DNA of 64,000 nucleotides, taken from assembly GCF_001864935.2 (NCBI RefSeq), contig NZ_CP126267.1:248001-312000 (forward strand), read 5' to 3'. Below the pieces are notes generated by a model. The model was not told the origin of the DNA and did no database searches. It saw nothing but the letters and a program-made list of their open reading frames with translations. The first letter of the stretch is position 1. Every line of letters starts with the position of its first letter. This DNA comes from Curtobacterium sp. MCBA15_012. Its GTDB lineage: Bacteria; Actinomycetota; Actinomycetes; Actinomycetales; Microbacteriaceae. Of the stretch, positions 35,612 through 44,014 are shown in pieces. Made by a program: the position numbers and the translations under genes.

Positions 35612-35959
35612 CTAGTGCGCGGCGTCGTATGCGTCGCGGACTGCCTGGCTGATGCGGCCGCGGCTCGAGACTTCGTGCCCGTTCGCGTTCGCCCATGCGC
35701 GGATCTTCGCGAGCTCGTCGGAGTTGCCGCGCTTCGCCGTGCTGCCGCCGGCGCTGCGTGCCTGACGGCCGCCGCTGACCTTCCGGGCAGCGGCGACGTA
35801 GTCGGAGAACGCTTCGCGGAGCGCGTCAGCGTTGTCGTCGGAGAGGTCGATCTCGTAGTGGCTGCCATCGAACGAGAAGGACACGGTGCGACCCTTGCCC
35901 TCGTCGATGGTGTCGCCGGTCAGGTCATCGACCAGGTGCGTGGTGACTTTCTGCGCCAT
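35612..35959 (-). CDS. lsr2: Lsr2 nucleoid-associated protein (115 aa)
   Basis: An actinobacterial H-NS-like protein that bridges DNA and silences AT-rich foreign genes. The N-terminal dimerisation domain (KVTTHLVDDLTGD, VSFSFDGSHYEIDLS) is followed by a linker and the C-terminal DNA-binding domain (IRAWANANGHEVSSRGRIS) with the RGR AT-hook-like loop. ATG 35959, with AAAGGCGG upstream. An island-borne copy could silence the low-GC cargo or interfere with host silencing; its location inside accessory DNA is notable. Confidence 0.92.
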   Translation of the reverse strand: MAQKVTTHLVDDLTGDTIDEGKGRTVSFSFDGSHYEIDLSDDNADALREAFSDYVAAARKVSGGRQARSAGGSTAKRGNSDELAKIRAWANANGHEVSSRGRISQAVRDAYDAAH

Positions 35960-36075
35960 AGGAACGCCGCCTTTCATTCAAGGGATTGCGCTCCTACTGT
36001 GGCACAAAAAGCTTCCCGAGCTCTGCACCATGACGACGGCAGCCGAATGTGGTTCCGCACGGCAGAATGGATGCG

Positions 36076-37116
36076 ATGACCGAGTCCACGCCAATACCGT
36101 CCGGGTACGCCGCCACCCTCGCTGAACTCAAGCAGCAGGTGAGGAATGCGCGGTTCACCGCGCAACGGCGCGTCAACACCGAACTCGTGCGCTTGTACTG
36201 GGGAATCGGCGCCACCATCCTGCAGCGCCAGGAGACAGAAGGGTGGGGAAGCAACGTCATCGGCCGGCTTGCAACCGACCTGCGGGCAGAGTTCCCCGAC
36301 ATGAAGGGTTTCTCCCGAGCGAACCTGTTCTACATGCGGAGGCTCGCAGGAGAGTGGTCAGCGGACGCGATTGTCCAACAGGCTGTTGGACAACTGCCCT
36401 GGGGTCACATCACCGTGCTCCTGGACCGGCTCGATGACCACCACCTCCGCGACTGGTATGCCCACGAAGCGGCGGCACATGGCTGGTCGCGGAACGTGCT
36501 CGAGCACCAGATCAAGACCAGCGCCCACACCCGGCTGCAGGCGGCACCGTCGAACTTCCCGGCGACCCTGCCGGCGGGGGACTCTGACCTTGCGCAGCAG
36601 CTGACCAAGGATCCGTACGTGCTGGACTTCCTCGCCCTCGACGGCGACGCGAAGGAACGCCACCTCGAGCAGGCCCTGGTCGACCGGATCATCGACACGC
36701 TCCGCGAGCTCGGTGAAGGGTTCGCGTTTGTGGGCAGGCAGGTGCACTTCGACGTCGACGGCGACGACTTCTACGTCGACCTGCTCTTCTTCCACGTCGA
36801 GCAGCTCCGCTACGTCGTCATCGAGCTCAAGACCGGGAAGTTCAAGCCTGAGTACCTCGGGCAGCTCGGCTTCTACGTCGCCCTCGTCGACGATCGGCTC
36901 CGCCGCACCCAGCATGCCGACACGGTCGGGCTGCTCCTGGTCGCGGACAAGAACGACGCGGTCGTGCGGTACTCCCTCGCCGGGCAGCAGACCCCGATCG
37001 GCGTCGCCAGCTACGACCTCCTGCCCCCGTCGGTGCGGGCAGCACTGCCGTCCGAGGCGGACCTCACCAACCTGCTTCACGACGCCCGAAACGACAACAG
37101 CGGCACCGGTAACTGA
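36076..37116 (+). CDS. DUF1016/YhcG-family PD-(D/E)XK nuclease (346 aa)
   Basis: The N-terminal DUF1016_N winged-helix domain (NARFTAQRRVNTELVRLYW ... GWGSNVIGRLATDLRAEFP ... FSRANLFYMRRL) is joined to a C-terminal nuclease domain (FYVDLLFFHVEQLRYVVIELKTGKF, with D ... E-L-K; then YLGQLGFYV). ATG 36076 was chosen; 36067 is an equally possible in-frame start. Relatives of this family occur in recombination-promoting nuclease and phage-defence contexts. It is divergent from lsr2 and stands alone. Confidence 0.85.
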   Translation: MTESTPIPSGYAATLAELKQQVRNARFTAQRRVNTELVRLYWGIGATILQRQETEGWGSNVIGRLATDLRAEFPDMKGFSRANLFYMRRLAGEWSADAIVQQAVGQLPWGHITVLLDRLDDHHLRDWYAHEAAAHGWSRNVLEHQIKTSAHTRLQAAPSNFPATLPAGDSDLAQQLTKDPYVLDFLALDGDAKERHLEQALVDRIIDTLRELGEGFAFVGRQVHFDVDGDDFYVDLLFFHVEQLRYVVIELKTGKFKPEYLGQLGFYVALVDDRLRRTQHADTVGLLLVADKNDAVVRYSLAGQQTPIGVASYDLLPPSVRAALPSEADLTNLLHDARNDNSGTGN

Positions 37117-37559
37117 CCCGGCATGTAGGAACTAGGCGCGGCAGCCCACAGCGGACACCTTCTCTCGGGACAAGCGCTAGCCTTCCGCGCGACCTGTGCA
37201 GATGGGACCGCTCGCTCTGCACGGGCGCCGGTGTGGGGCTGTGGACGACAAGTCCGAACCGACGGGTGGCGAAGCTCCATAGAGTGATGCCGCAACCCTG
37301 GTGACTGGGCCGGTAGTGAGAACGACGGTTCTCCCCACGTTGGGGGCGTATCCGGACCGCGGGGTACATGGTTGAATCGTGAGTGGCGCCTGGCCCGGTC
37401 GAAACGATCGCGCAGCCGGAAGTCGCACCGATGTGGGTGTCTGGCCGCATTCGGGTTGTGGCCAGGCCCCTCATCGGGGTCCCGCACGAACGAGCGCGGT
37501 GGATCGCCGGGAAGGTGCGAGCGGGCCTGTGGCACGCCCGACCGGGGAGCAGCTCCTGC

Positions 37560-37660
37560 CGAAGCCGCTGTGGCGCTATGGCGCTATGGCGCTATGGCGG
37601 GGATCCGTGGGGACCGCGACGAGTGGTCCGATCCCTGTTCGGTATGGACCGCTTCCGCGG
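37560..37660 (+). pseudogene. Internally deleted remnant of an AraC-type regulator gene
   Basis: Two blocks match the AraC gene at 44015-44977. GCTGTGGCGCTATGGCGG..ATCCGTGG.GACCGCGA corresponds to the stretch near 44494-44520. GTGGT.CGATCCCT.TTCGG.ATG.ACCGCTTCC.CGGCG corresponds to the stretch near 44587-44630. The DNA between them is missing, and a 9-bp unit (GGCGCTATG) is repeated three times. Confidence 0.6.
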
Positions 37661-37861
37661 CGGGCTTCACTGGGACAGTGGCGTGGTGTCCCGGCTAGTG
37701 GGAGGGGCCCGGTGCCAGGACTCTTCCGGATGACCAGCTGGGAAGACCCACCATGCAGCGCTGACTGCCAGTTGGTGTCCCCTTTTTGGCCGTCTTGCGA
37801 CGCCTGAGGAAGTGCAACAGGGTTGGTGACGCTTGACCAGTTCGGGTCTGATCAAGCACCT

Positions 37862-37897
37862 CGGGATGCCGGCTTCTAGTGCAGAGCCGGCATCCCG
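37862..37897. terminator. 13-bp perfect hairpin
   Basis: CGGGATGCCGGCT and its exact complement around a 10-nt loop, just 3' of the SulP remnant on the minus strand. Confidence 0.65.
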
Positions 37898-37944
37898 TGC
37901 TTACCCAAGCCAATGAGGCTCGCACAACGCGAGACCCTTGCCGT

Positions 37945-38300
37945 TCACTCGGTGTCCCTGGGGCCGGGCCGAGGCGGAGGGGCTTTCCAATGGCCGGCGC
38001 CGCGGTTTCCGGAGAGGCGGTCGTGGAAAGCTTCGCTGGTGTTCTTCATGCCGCGGATCTCGAGCCACTTGCTGTGCTGGTAAAACGTCGTCTCGAGCGC
38101 GGCGCCTGTGGAGGCCTCCCAGGCGTGCGACTTCGTCATGTCGATGGCGACGAGCTCCGGGCCGTCGACTTCGTCGAACCGGGGTGTGAGGCCGTTCGGG
38201 GAGGCGAAGAGCAGCGCGCCTCGACCGTGTAGAGCACATCGCGGACCACGGTGTCGCGTTCCCCAGCACTCGCGCGGAACACCGCTGGTACGTCGCTGTC
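37945..38300 (-). pseudogene. Remnant of a SulP-type anion permease (STAS domain)
   Basis: The last frame reads FASPNGLTPRFDEVDGPE, LVAIDMTKSHAWEASTGAAL and WLEIRGM, then HDRLSGNRGAGHW. This is the pattern of the STAS domain at the end of SulP transporters (FASxN.....FD......V.IDls.sH.WD.s..aaL). A frameshift near 38210 separates it from the upstream VVRDVLYTVEA part. No membrane domain remains. Confidence 0.6.
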
Positions 38301-38335
38301 ACTCAGCGGAAACATGCTGTCGGTGTGCTGGAGGC

Positions 38336-39652
38336 ATGGAACTCGCTGCGTCGAACCGGATCCCCACACGCTGGTACCGCTCACTGTTCGTGCAGATCGC
38401 AGTCGCCGTCGTGGCGGGGATCGCCGTCGGTGTCTGCGCGCCTGCCGCTGCGCCAGCCTTGAACGTGGTGGGGCAGGGCTTCATCCGCCTGATCGAGATG
38501 GTGATCGCACCACTGGTCTTCATCGTGGTCATCACCGGCATTGTGCACGTCGGCAACCTTCGTGCAGTCGGTGCGGTCGCCGGTAAAGCGATGCTGTACT
38601 TCGTCCTCGCGTCCTCCGCAGCGCTGGTGTTCGGCCTCGTCGTCGGCAATCTCGTCGCCCCGGGCAGCGGGCTACGAATCGACCCGTCCACACTCGACGA
38701 ATCCGCCGTCACGGCGAAGACGGGAAACGCTGCTGCACCGAGCCCGGGGGAGTTCGTTCTGGGTCTCATTCCCTCGAGCGTGATCAACGCGTTCGCGACC
38801 AACGACATCCTGCAGGTGCTGGTCGCGGCAGTGTTCGTCGGCGCGGCGATCGCTGCGATCGGCCCGGAACGCACCGCTCCGCTCATTCGCGGGCTCGACC
38901 TCTGCCTCGAGGTCGTCTACCGAATCCTCGGTTGGGTGATGCGTCTCGCGCCGCTGGGTGCGTTCGGCGCGATGGCGTACGTAGTGGGACAGTACGGGCT
39001 CGCGACGCTCAGCTCCTACGGGTGGCTCATCGCCGCCTGCTACGGCGCCGCGGCCGTGTTCATCCTCCTGCTGCTGGTCGTCGGACAGGTCCTGTCCGGC
39101 GTGCCTATCTGGCGGTTCGTCTGGCACACTCGCGCGGAGTTCGGACTCGCACTCGGGACAGCGTCAACCGAGGCGGTCCTGCCACGGATGATCACCCGGC
39201 TGACCGAGGTCGGCGTATCCCGCAGTGTCGCGGGGCTAGTGGTGCCAACGGGCTACTCCTTCAACCTCGACGGCGCCGCGATCTACCTCTCCATCTCGCT
39301 GCTGTTCCTCACGCAGGCGTTCGGGATCCCGCTGACGCTGGAACAGCAGGTCGCAGCCCTCGGGGTGCTGCTGCTGACGTCGAAGGGGATGGCCGGTGTG
39401 CCCGGCTCGTCGTTCCTGGCGCTGTCAGCGACGGCGACGACACTCGGCCTCTTCCCGGTCGCGGGCGTTGCGCTGCTGTTGGGGGCTGACCGAATCATGG
39501 ACTCGATGCGGGTAAGCGTGAACCTGCTCGGCAACTGCGTCGCCGCACTCGTCGTCGCGCGGTGGCAAGGAGAACTTGACCACGTCGCGGCATCCGAAGC
39601 GCTCCACCCAGCCCAGCGTCCCCTCGCCGCAGCAGGCGCGCGGCAGCAGTAG
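38336..39652 (+). CDS. DctA/GltP-type dicarboxylate-cation symporter (438 aa)
   Basis: A polytopic inner-membrane transporter of the DAACS family for C4-dicarboxylates or acidic amino acids. It has about eight transmembrane helices, the re-entrant loop signatures GTASTEAVLP, TGYSFNLDGAAIYLS and SKGMAGVPGSSFLALS, and the C-terminal helix ADRIMDSMRVSVNLLGN. ATG 38336 with GGAGG close upstream; the upstream extension to 38108 overlaps the permease remnant. It is the last gene before the proposed right transposon end, so it may be resident DNA or cargo. Confidence 0.88.
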   Translation: MELAASNRIPTRWYRSLFVQIAVAVVAGIAVGVCAPAAAPALNVVGQGFIRLIEMVIAPLVFIVVITGIVHVGNLRAVGAVAGKAMLYFVLASSAALVFGLVVGNLVAPGSGLRIDPSTLDESAVTAKTGNAAAPSPGEFVLGLIPSSVINAFATNDILQVLVAAVFVGAAIAAIGPERTAPLIRGLDLCLEVVYRILGWVMRLAPLGAFGAMAYVVGQYGLATLSSYGWLIAACYGAAAVFILLLLVVGQVLSGVPIWRFVWHTRAEFGLALGTASTEAVLPRMITRLTEVGVSRSVAGLVVPTGYSFNLDGAAIYLSISLLFLTQAFGIPLTLEQQVAALGVLLLTSKGMAGVPGSSFLALSATATTLGLFPVAGVALLLGADRIMDSMRVSVNLLGNCVAALVVARWQGELDHVAASEALHPAQRPLAAAGARQQ

Positions 39653-40255
39653 GCAACAGGAGCAGAGGCAGGACCAGGAGCGGCGGTGTGCCGGTCTGAG
39701 TTCCGTGGGCCCCCGCATCTGCGGTGTGGCTGGGGAGCTCGAGATAGAGGAGGGGTGTCGGCCCTGATCGTTCCGGCACCCCCCGCCAGGACAAGACCCG
39801 AACAAGTCCCGACAAGTCGAGTTTCACTCCTCTTTTGGCGTTCGGCATCCCACAAGCCAGGATCCGTTGTGAGCTTGCATACTGTGCGTAGCCGCGGATG
39901 GTTACCGGGGCAGAACGCCATCGGGATCCTGATCAACGATGCTGCTCGGGTGACGTCCGGGCGCCTGAAGGGCCGGACGCCATTCTTCGTCGACTGCAGC
40001 CGTTCGCCTCCGCGAAGGGCTGCGCGCCACATGAGCGGTCAGCGCTTCAGCCGAGTCAGCGCACCGAACGTCACGACGATGCCGGACGCGACGCCAACGA
40101 TGCTTCAGCGCCACGAACGAAGGAACACGGTCGGCGTGGCGGTCGGTCTAGAGCGGGCGGTGGTACTCCTGGCTCAGCTGCGTGGGGAGTTGTCGGTCAG
40201 CAGCTGAGACGATTCACCTGCAGGACATCACGCCACGGCAGGGAGAGCAACGCTG
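39653..40255. other. Intergenic region containing the proposed right transposon end
   Basis: About 600 bp without a credible gene. The ACAAG-rich block at 39791-39856 is described separately. The part from 39900 to 40255 shows nothing recognisable. Confidence 0.55.
39791..39856 (-). repeat. Proposed right end of the Tn7-like transposon
   Basis: ACAAG occurs at 39791, 39802, 39812 and 39852. CGACAA-N6-TTTCACT at 39810-39828 is the exact reverse of the AGTGAAA-N6-TTGTCG unit at the left end (10217-10235). ACA at 39852-39854 could be the terminal trinucleotide. No matching 5-bp target duplication was found by eye, so the exact edge is open. Confidence 0.4.
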
Positions 40256-41308
40256 ATGCGTTCGATCGTTTACACCAGCACCCAGACCCGTCCGATCACG
40301 GACATTGAGCTCGCGCAGATCCTCGCGGTCGGTCGGGAACGGAACACCAGCCTCGGCGTCACGGGAATACTGGCGCACAAGGGCGATAACTGTCTGGGGA
40401 TCCTCGAGGGAGATGACGCTGTCGTCGGAGCACGGTTCGAGCAGGTCCGCGCCGACCCCCGGCACACCAATGTCCGCGTTCTGATGGATGAGCAGATCGT
40501 GGCGCGCTCGTTCCCGGATTGGTCGATGGCGTTCCAACCCATCGACCCGCTGATGGAACAGGTTTCGGGCTTCACCGACCTCTTTGTGCCCGGACGGCCG
40601 ATTGAAGCAACAGCAGCCCGCAGTCGCGTGCGCGGGCTGCTGGAGTGGTTCCGGAAACACCCGCTGGCCCCGCTGACCAGCCGCACAGCAGACGAGGACG
40701 AAACGCCACGGACACGCGTGATCAACGGCGCGATCCTGGCGCTGCACGATGACGGCGTCTCGCGGTTCAGCATTGATGTCGCCGCCGCGCACGCGGCAAT
40801 GTCGCCAGCGCAGGTCCGGGAGCTGTTTCCCACGGAGCAGGCCCTGCTCGCAGCGACGGTTGAACGGTGGTCGCAGGCGATCGCGGCGCCGCTTGTGCCG
40901 CTGATGGCTGAGAAGGGCACAGTCGCGTTCCTGCATGCGCTTCTGGCCGCGCAGGCTGAGGAGACCGGCCTCGTCGCGCTCCTGGCGCATAGCCTCGTGT
41001 CCGCGGCAGACCCGACAGTCGATGGGGCGGACTACTACCGTTCGATCTACCGGCGCTTCCGAGAGTCGATCCGTGATGGCCTGACAGCGGATGTTCTCGC
41101 TGGCCGGGAGCCCGAGACGATGGACCCGGTCCGTGGCGCACAGCAGCTCCTCGCGCTCTACGACGGCTTACGGTTGCAGGCGATGCTGACAGCGGACACG
41201 GACCTCGTTGACGCGTTCGATCGCGCAGCAAGCCGGATGCGACGCGGCTGGTCCGAGCAGTACGAGCAGCCGACCTACTGGGACATTCCCGTCGCTGAAC
41301 CCCGCTAG
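40256..41308 (+). CDS. BLUF-domain / TetR-type regulator fusion (350 aa)
   Basis: Residues 1-95 are a BLUF flavin-binding domain: Y6 (IVYTS), N30 (RERNTSLGVTGIL), LEG at 50-52, RH at 69-70, W89 and M91 (FPDWSMAF). Spacing matches AppA Y21/N45/W104/M106. The glutamine equivalent to AppA Q63 falls at residue 48 and is Gly (NCLGILEG). Residues ~155-345 are TetR-like: an HTH (FSIDVAAAHAAMSPAQVRELF) and a helical C-domain (RAASRMRRGWSEQ at the end). It is predicted to be a cytosolic sensor-regulator; the target genes are unknown. Confidence 0.85.
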   Translation: MRSIVYTSTQTRPITDIELAQILAVGRERNTSLGVTGILAHKGDNCLGILEGDDAVVGARFEQVRADPRHTNVRVLMDEQIVARSFPDWSMAFQPIDPLMEQVSGFTDLFVPGRPIEATAARSRVRGLLEWFRKHPLAPLTSRTADEDETPRTRVINGAILALHDDGVSRFSIDVAAAHAAMSPAQVRELFPTEQALLAATVERWSQAIAAPLVPLMAEKGTVAFLHALLAAQAEETGLVALLAHSLVSAADPTVDGADYYRSIYRRFRESIRDGLTADVLAGREPETMDPVRGAQQLLALYDGLRLQAMLTADTDLVDAFDRAASRMRRGWSEQYEQPTYWDIPVAEPR

Positions 41309-41790
41309 CGGAAAAGGGCCACCCGTACCGCAGACCGGAGTCAGAGGAACCGTCGGTGCGTCACTGGGGCGTCGGGCGGCACGAGCGGACCTGCATCTGC
41401 TCCCCGACTGTTAGCAGATAGTCCACTTTGTGACGCATCCTCGACGTCGGGTGTGCGAATCAGTAGCGTGACCAGCGGACGGTTCTGGACCACGCCATGC
41501 GCGGTGCCAGCTCGTCCGGGAGCAAGGGTGTGCCGGCTGTACTGCGTCTGCATGGAGTGGTGTCAGGGGACGGGAAGCACTTGCGCTGAGGGACGCGGAG
41601 TGACCCGAACACTTCTCGTCCCTCAGCAAACACCGGGCCGAACCTCATGACGCCGCGCGTCCGTCTGCCCCTCCCGCGGGAAATACCAGCAGGGTAGGAA
41701 GAATCGGCACGCGGAACGTCGGCACGGAGTGTGCAGCAGCAGAGCAGCGTCGTCCATGCCGCCGGCCGCGTCGATGAGGTGGAATCGCCC
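41309..41790. other. Intergenic, no supported gene
   Basis: About 480 bp after the BLUF-TetR gene. Only short, mutually overlapping frames with random composition are present. I see no repeat or RNA signature. Confidence 0.45.
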
Positions 41791-42207
41791 TCAGTGCCGG
41801 CCGGTCAGTGCTCCCCACGCGCGGGCGAAGGGGTTCTTCCGACGCTGCCAGCCGTGGTCGGCGAGGACCTGCTTCATCGGGTCGGCAACCCATGAGGACT
41901 TGAAGGTGAAGTACCCGCCGTCGTCGGGCCAGTTCCTCGAGCTCATCGACGCCTTGTACAGACCCCCGTCGAGGAGTGTGACGTGCCAGCTCCAGGTGGC
42001 GTTGCCGAGGAGGGTGATGCCACCGTCGCCGGCGGGCTGCCCCGACAGGTTCGTCGACCAGGTGCCCGTGATGCGGTCGCCATCTGCGGTCATGGCAATC
42101 GGGTGCGCTCCCTGCCCGGTGAGGTCGAGGAGCGCTGCGATGACGTCGGTTTTCGGTGTGGGCTGCACGAAACTCAGTCTGCCCGCAGCGTGACGGAGCT
42201 GTCCCAC
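41791..42207 (-). CDS. Hypothetical protein (138 aa)
   Basis: GTG start at 42207. The middle looks like a small beta-barrel: HPIAMTADGDRITGTWSTN, ITLLGNATWSWHVTLLDGGLYKASMSS, YFTFKSSWVADPM. The C-terminus is basic (HGWQRRKNPFARAWG). There are no catalytic motifs and no signal peptide. It stands alone on the minus strand; the function is unknown. Confidence 0.5.
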   Translation of the reverse strand: MGQLRHAAGRLSFVQPTPKTDVIAALLDLTGQGAHPIAMTADGDRITGTWSTNLSGQPAGDGGITLLGNATWSWHVTLLDGGLYKASMSSRNWPDDGGYFTFKSSWVADPMKQVLADHGWQRRKNPFARAWGALTGRH

Positions 42208-42460
42208 CGTGATCGGCTACGCAACCGATCGACATCGAAGTGTCGTCACAGTCTCCGGGATCCGGGCTGGTATGCAGATACATCGCTCGACGCCCGTCCA
42301 ACAGGGGGTGGCTATCGAGACGGTGATGGAAGCCGTTGGCTTGGGACCGTAGCTGGGCGACTCCCCGGTCTTCCGCGGACTCGATCAAGAGGGTCACATC
42401 ACCAACAGCTTCTTCATCACAACGAGTCGCCATCAAGACCGCTAGCAGTACCGTCACAGG

Positions 42461-42862
42461 ATGGAGTACTCGTTCTCGCCGCCGACCGCCTTGGAGTTCA
42501 AGACGCTCTACGACGAAACCGGGTGGGCGGACTGGGATCTCGGGCTGTTCGAGCGAGCGCTGGCGGGCAGCTGGGTGGTCTGCGCGGTGCGTGACGACGC
42601 CGGATCGCTCGTCGGTATCGGCCGGCTCATCAGCGACGGAGCACTGCACGCGTTCGTCACCGAGATGATCGTCACCGAGCGGGCCCGCGGGACAGGGGTC
42701 GGCGGAGCGATCCTCGCGCACCTCGTCGACGAGGCACGGCGCCGCGGTGTCGACGACGTCCAACTCTTCGCCGCCCGCGGTCGGGCGCGCTTCTATGAGC
42801 GCCACGGCTTCGAACGTCGCCCAGAGTCCGGGCCGGGCATGGACCTCTCCGACGCCCGGTAG
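42461..42862 (+). CDS. GNAT-family N-acetyltransferase (133 aa)
   Basis: An acetyl-CoA-dependent acetyltransferase. The typical order is visible: a beta-strand with LVGIGRLISDG, then VTEMIVTERARGTGVGGAIL with the acetyl-CoA pyrophosphate loop R-x-x-G-x-G, then VQLFAARGRARFYERHGF. Length is normal for a single GNAT domain. The substrate cannot be predicted. Confidence 0.88.
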   Translation: MEYSFSPPTALEFKTLYDETGWADWDLGLFERALAGSWVVCAVRDDAGSLVGIGRLISDGALHAFVTEMIVTERARGTGVGGAILAHLVDEARRRGVDDVQLFAARGRARFYERHGFERRPESGPGMDLSDAR

Positions 42863-43056
42863 TCGATCCCACGCGAGGCCGGACGTGGTCGGTTTCCTCC
42901 TGCTGCGATGCGGCTTGGTGACCTCCCCGCGCCCTGACAGGCGTCACACGGATGGTGCTCGGTCTGCGCTCGGCTCAGGCGCCGCCGCCTACAGTGCAGT
43001 AGAGAGTCAGCCACACCGGAACCTCCGGAGCAGCCACTGGCTGGTCAGGAGCACTC

Positions 43057-43365
43057 ATGCGGCACCTCATCTACGGGTATACCTCCGTTTTAGTCAGTGA
43101 TCCCGTCGCAGACGCAATCCTGGAGTACGCGGCTGCGCTCAGCCAGAGTCGGCTCAGCGACGTCGTGACTGTCCCCACATCGGACTACAGCGGCTTGTCC
43201 TCATCGGTCCGGATCCTGCTGGCTTCTGGCATCGCGCTCATGAGCGAACCGGCGCCCGACGATCTGCTGGAAACCGAGGATCGAGCATTCGTCGCTGAGC
43301 TACGTACCCGGATCGTCGCCGTCCTCGCAGAGGCTGTCGTCCCGCGCTCTCGGCCGCCGATGTGA
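43057..43365 (+). CDS. Hypothetical protein (102 aa)
   Basis: A short protein with an N-terminal MRHLIYGYTSVLVSDPVADAILEYAAAL and a helical, acidic C-terminus (TEDRAFVAELRTRIVAVLAEA). It overlaps the following gene if that starts at GTG 43362. No domain is recognised; pairing with the VbhA-like antitoxin gene suggests a two-gene module. Confidence 0.5.
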   Translation: MRHLIYGYTSVLVSDPVADAILEYAAALSQSRLSDVVTVPTSDYSGLSSSVRILLASGIALMSEPAPDDLLETEDRAFVAELRTRIVAVLAEAVVPRSRPPM

Positions 43366-43373
43366 CGCTCCGG

Positions 43374-43405
<32 letters not shown>

Positions 43406-43409
43406 AACG

Positions 43410-43607
43410 ATGACGGATGGGGAGCGTCGGCATCGCGTGGAGGACGAGCTGACCTTTCTGGAGGTTGCGCTGCGAGTGCAAGGGGCGGGTGTTGCAGCGG
43501 ATGCCTTCACACGGGCGCGCCGAGTACTTGACGGGACACTGACGCCGGATGAGGCTCGTGCGCAGATCGCCGCGAAGTACGACCGCGACCTCCCCGACGA
43601 CGACTAG
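43410..43607 (+). CDS. VbhA-like antitoxin-type protein (65 aa)
   Basis: The C-terminus AFTRARRVLDGTLTPDEARA then QIAAKYDRD matches the antitoxin_VbhA pattern (G-x-xT-x-dE-a...-i-x-kY), normally found beside Fic toxins. ATG 43410 was chosen. An upstream GTG (43362) would add a run of ten Asp codons formed by a GATGAC hexamer repeat, and would couple it to the previous gene. No Fic gene is adjacent, so the partner is unclear. Confidence 0.5.
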   Translation: MTDGERRHRVEDELTFLEVALRVQGAGVAADAFTRARRVLDGTLTPDEARAQIAAKYDRDLPDDD

Positions 43608-44014
43608 CGCGGAGTCCGCCCTTCGGCGCGGTCCGCGCGAACCAAGGGGGAGCCGTAACGCTGTGCGGCTAGTGGGCCCGCCGACGGTTGAGGTGCGTCA
43701 GATCCCAACGTACTTTGGATAGGCCGGGTCGGGTTGGGATCCCGTCGTCACGATGGCCTCCGCGGTATGCGGAGCGCTGGCGCAACGGGACGGCTCGGTA
43801 GCGAGGAGGCGTTTAAAGCCTCACGGAAGGCCGGTCTTCAGGTGGCCGCCACAAGACTCTTTTACCCCTCCGTGCGCGAACTCGAGGGGACACCCCGCAC
43901 CCCGTTTGCGCTGCGGTTCGGCGGCTGCCGCGCTCATGATGCCCTGCCCTCCGGCCAGGAGCAGATGTGACGCTCGAGCAGTCGGAGAGTGCACCACGTC
44001 CGACGGGAGCAGCC
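43608..44014. other. Intergenic region with hairpin
   Basis: About 400 bp upstream of the AraC gene. GATCCCAAC (43701-43709) and GTTGGGATC (43733-43741) form a 9-bp stem with a 23-nt loop, either a terminator for the preceding genes or an operator. No gene is supported. Confidence 0.45.

Larger units (their letters stand above)
37117..37944. other. Degenerate intergenic region
   Basis: About 830 bp without an intact gene; the overlapping short frames are not credible. It contains the AraC-gene remnant (37560-37660) and a hairpin (37862-37897). Confidence 0.6.
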
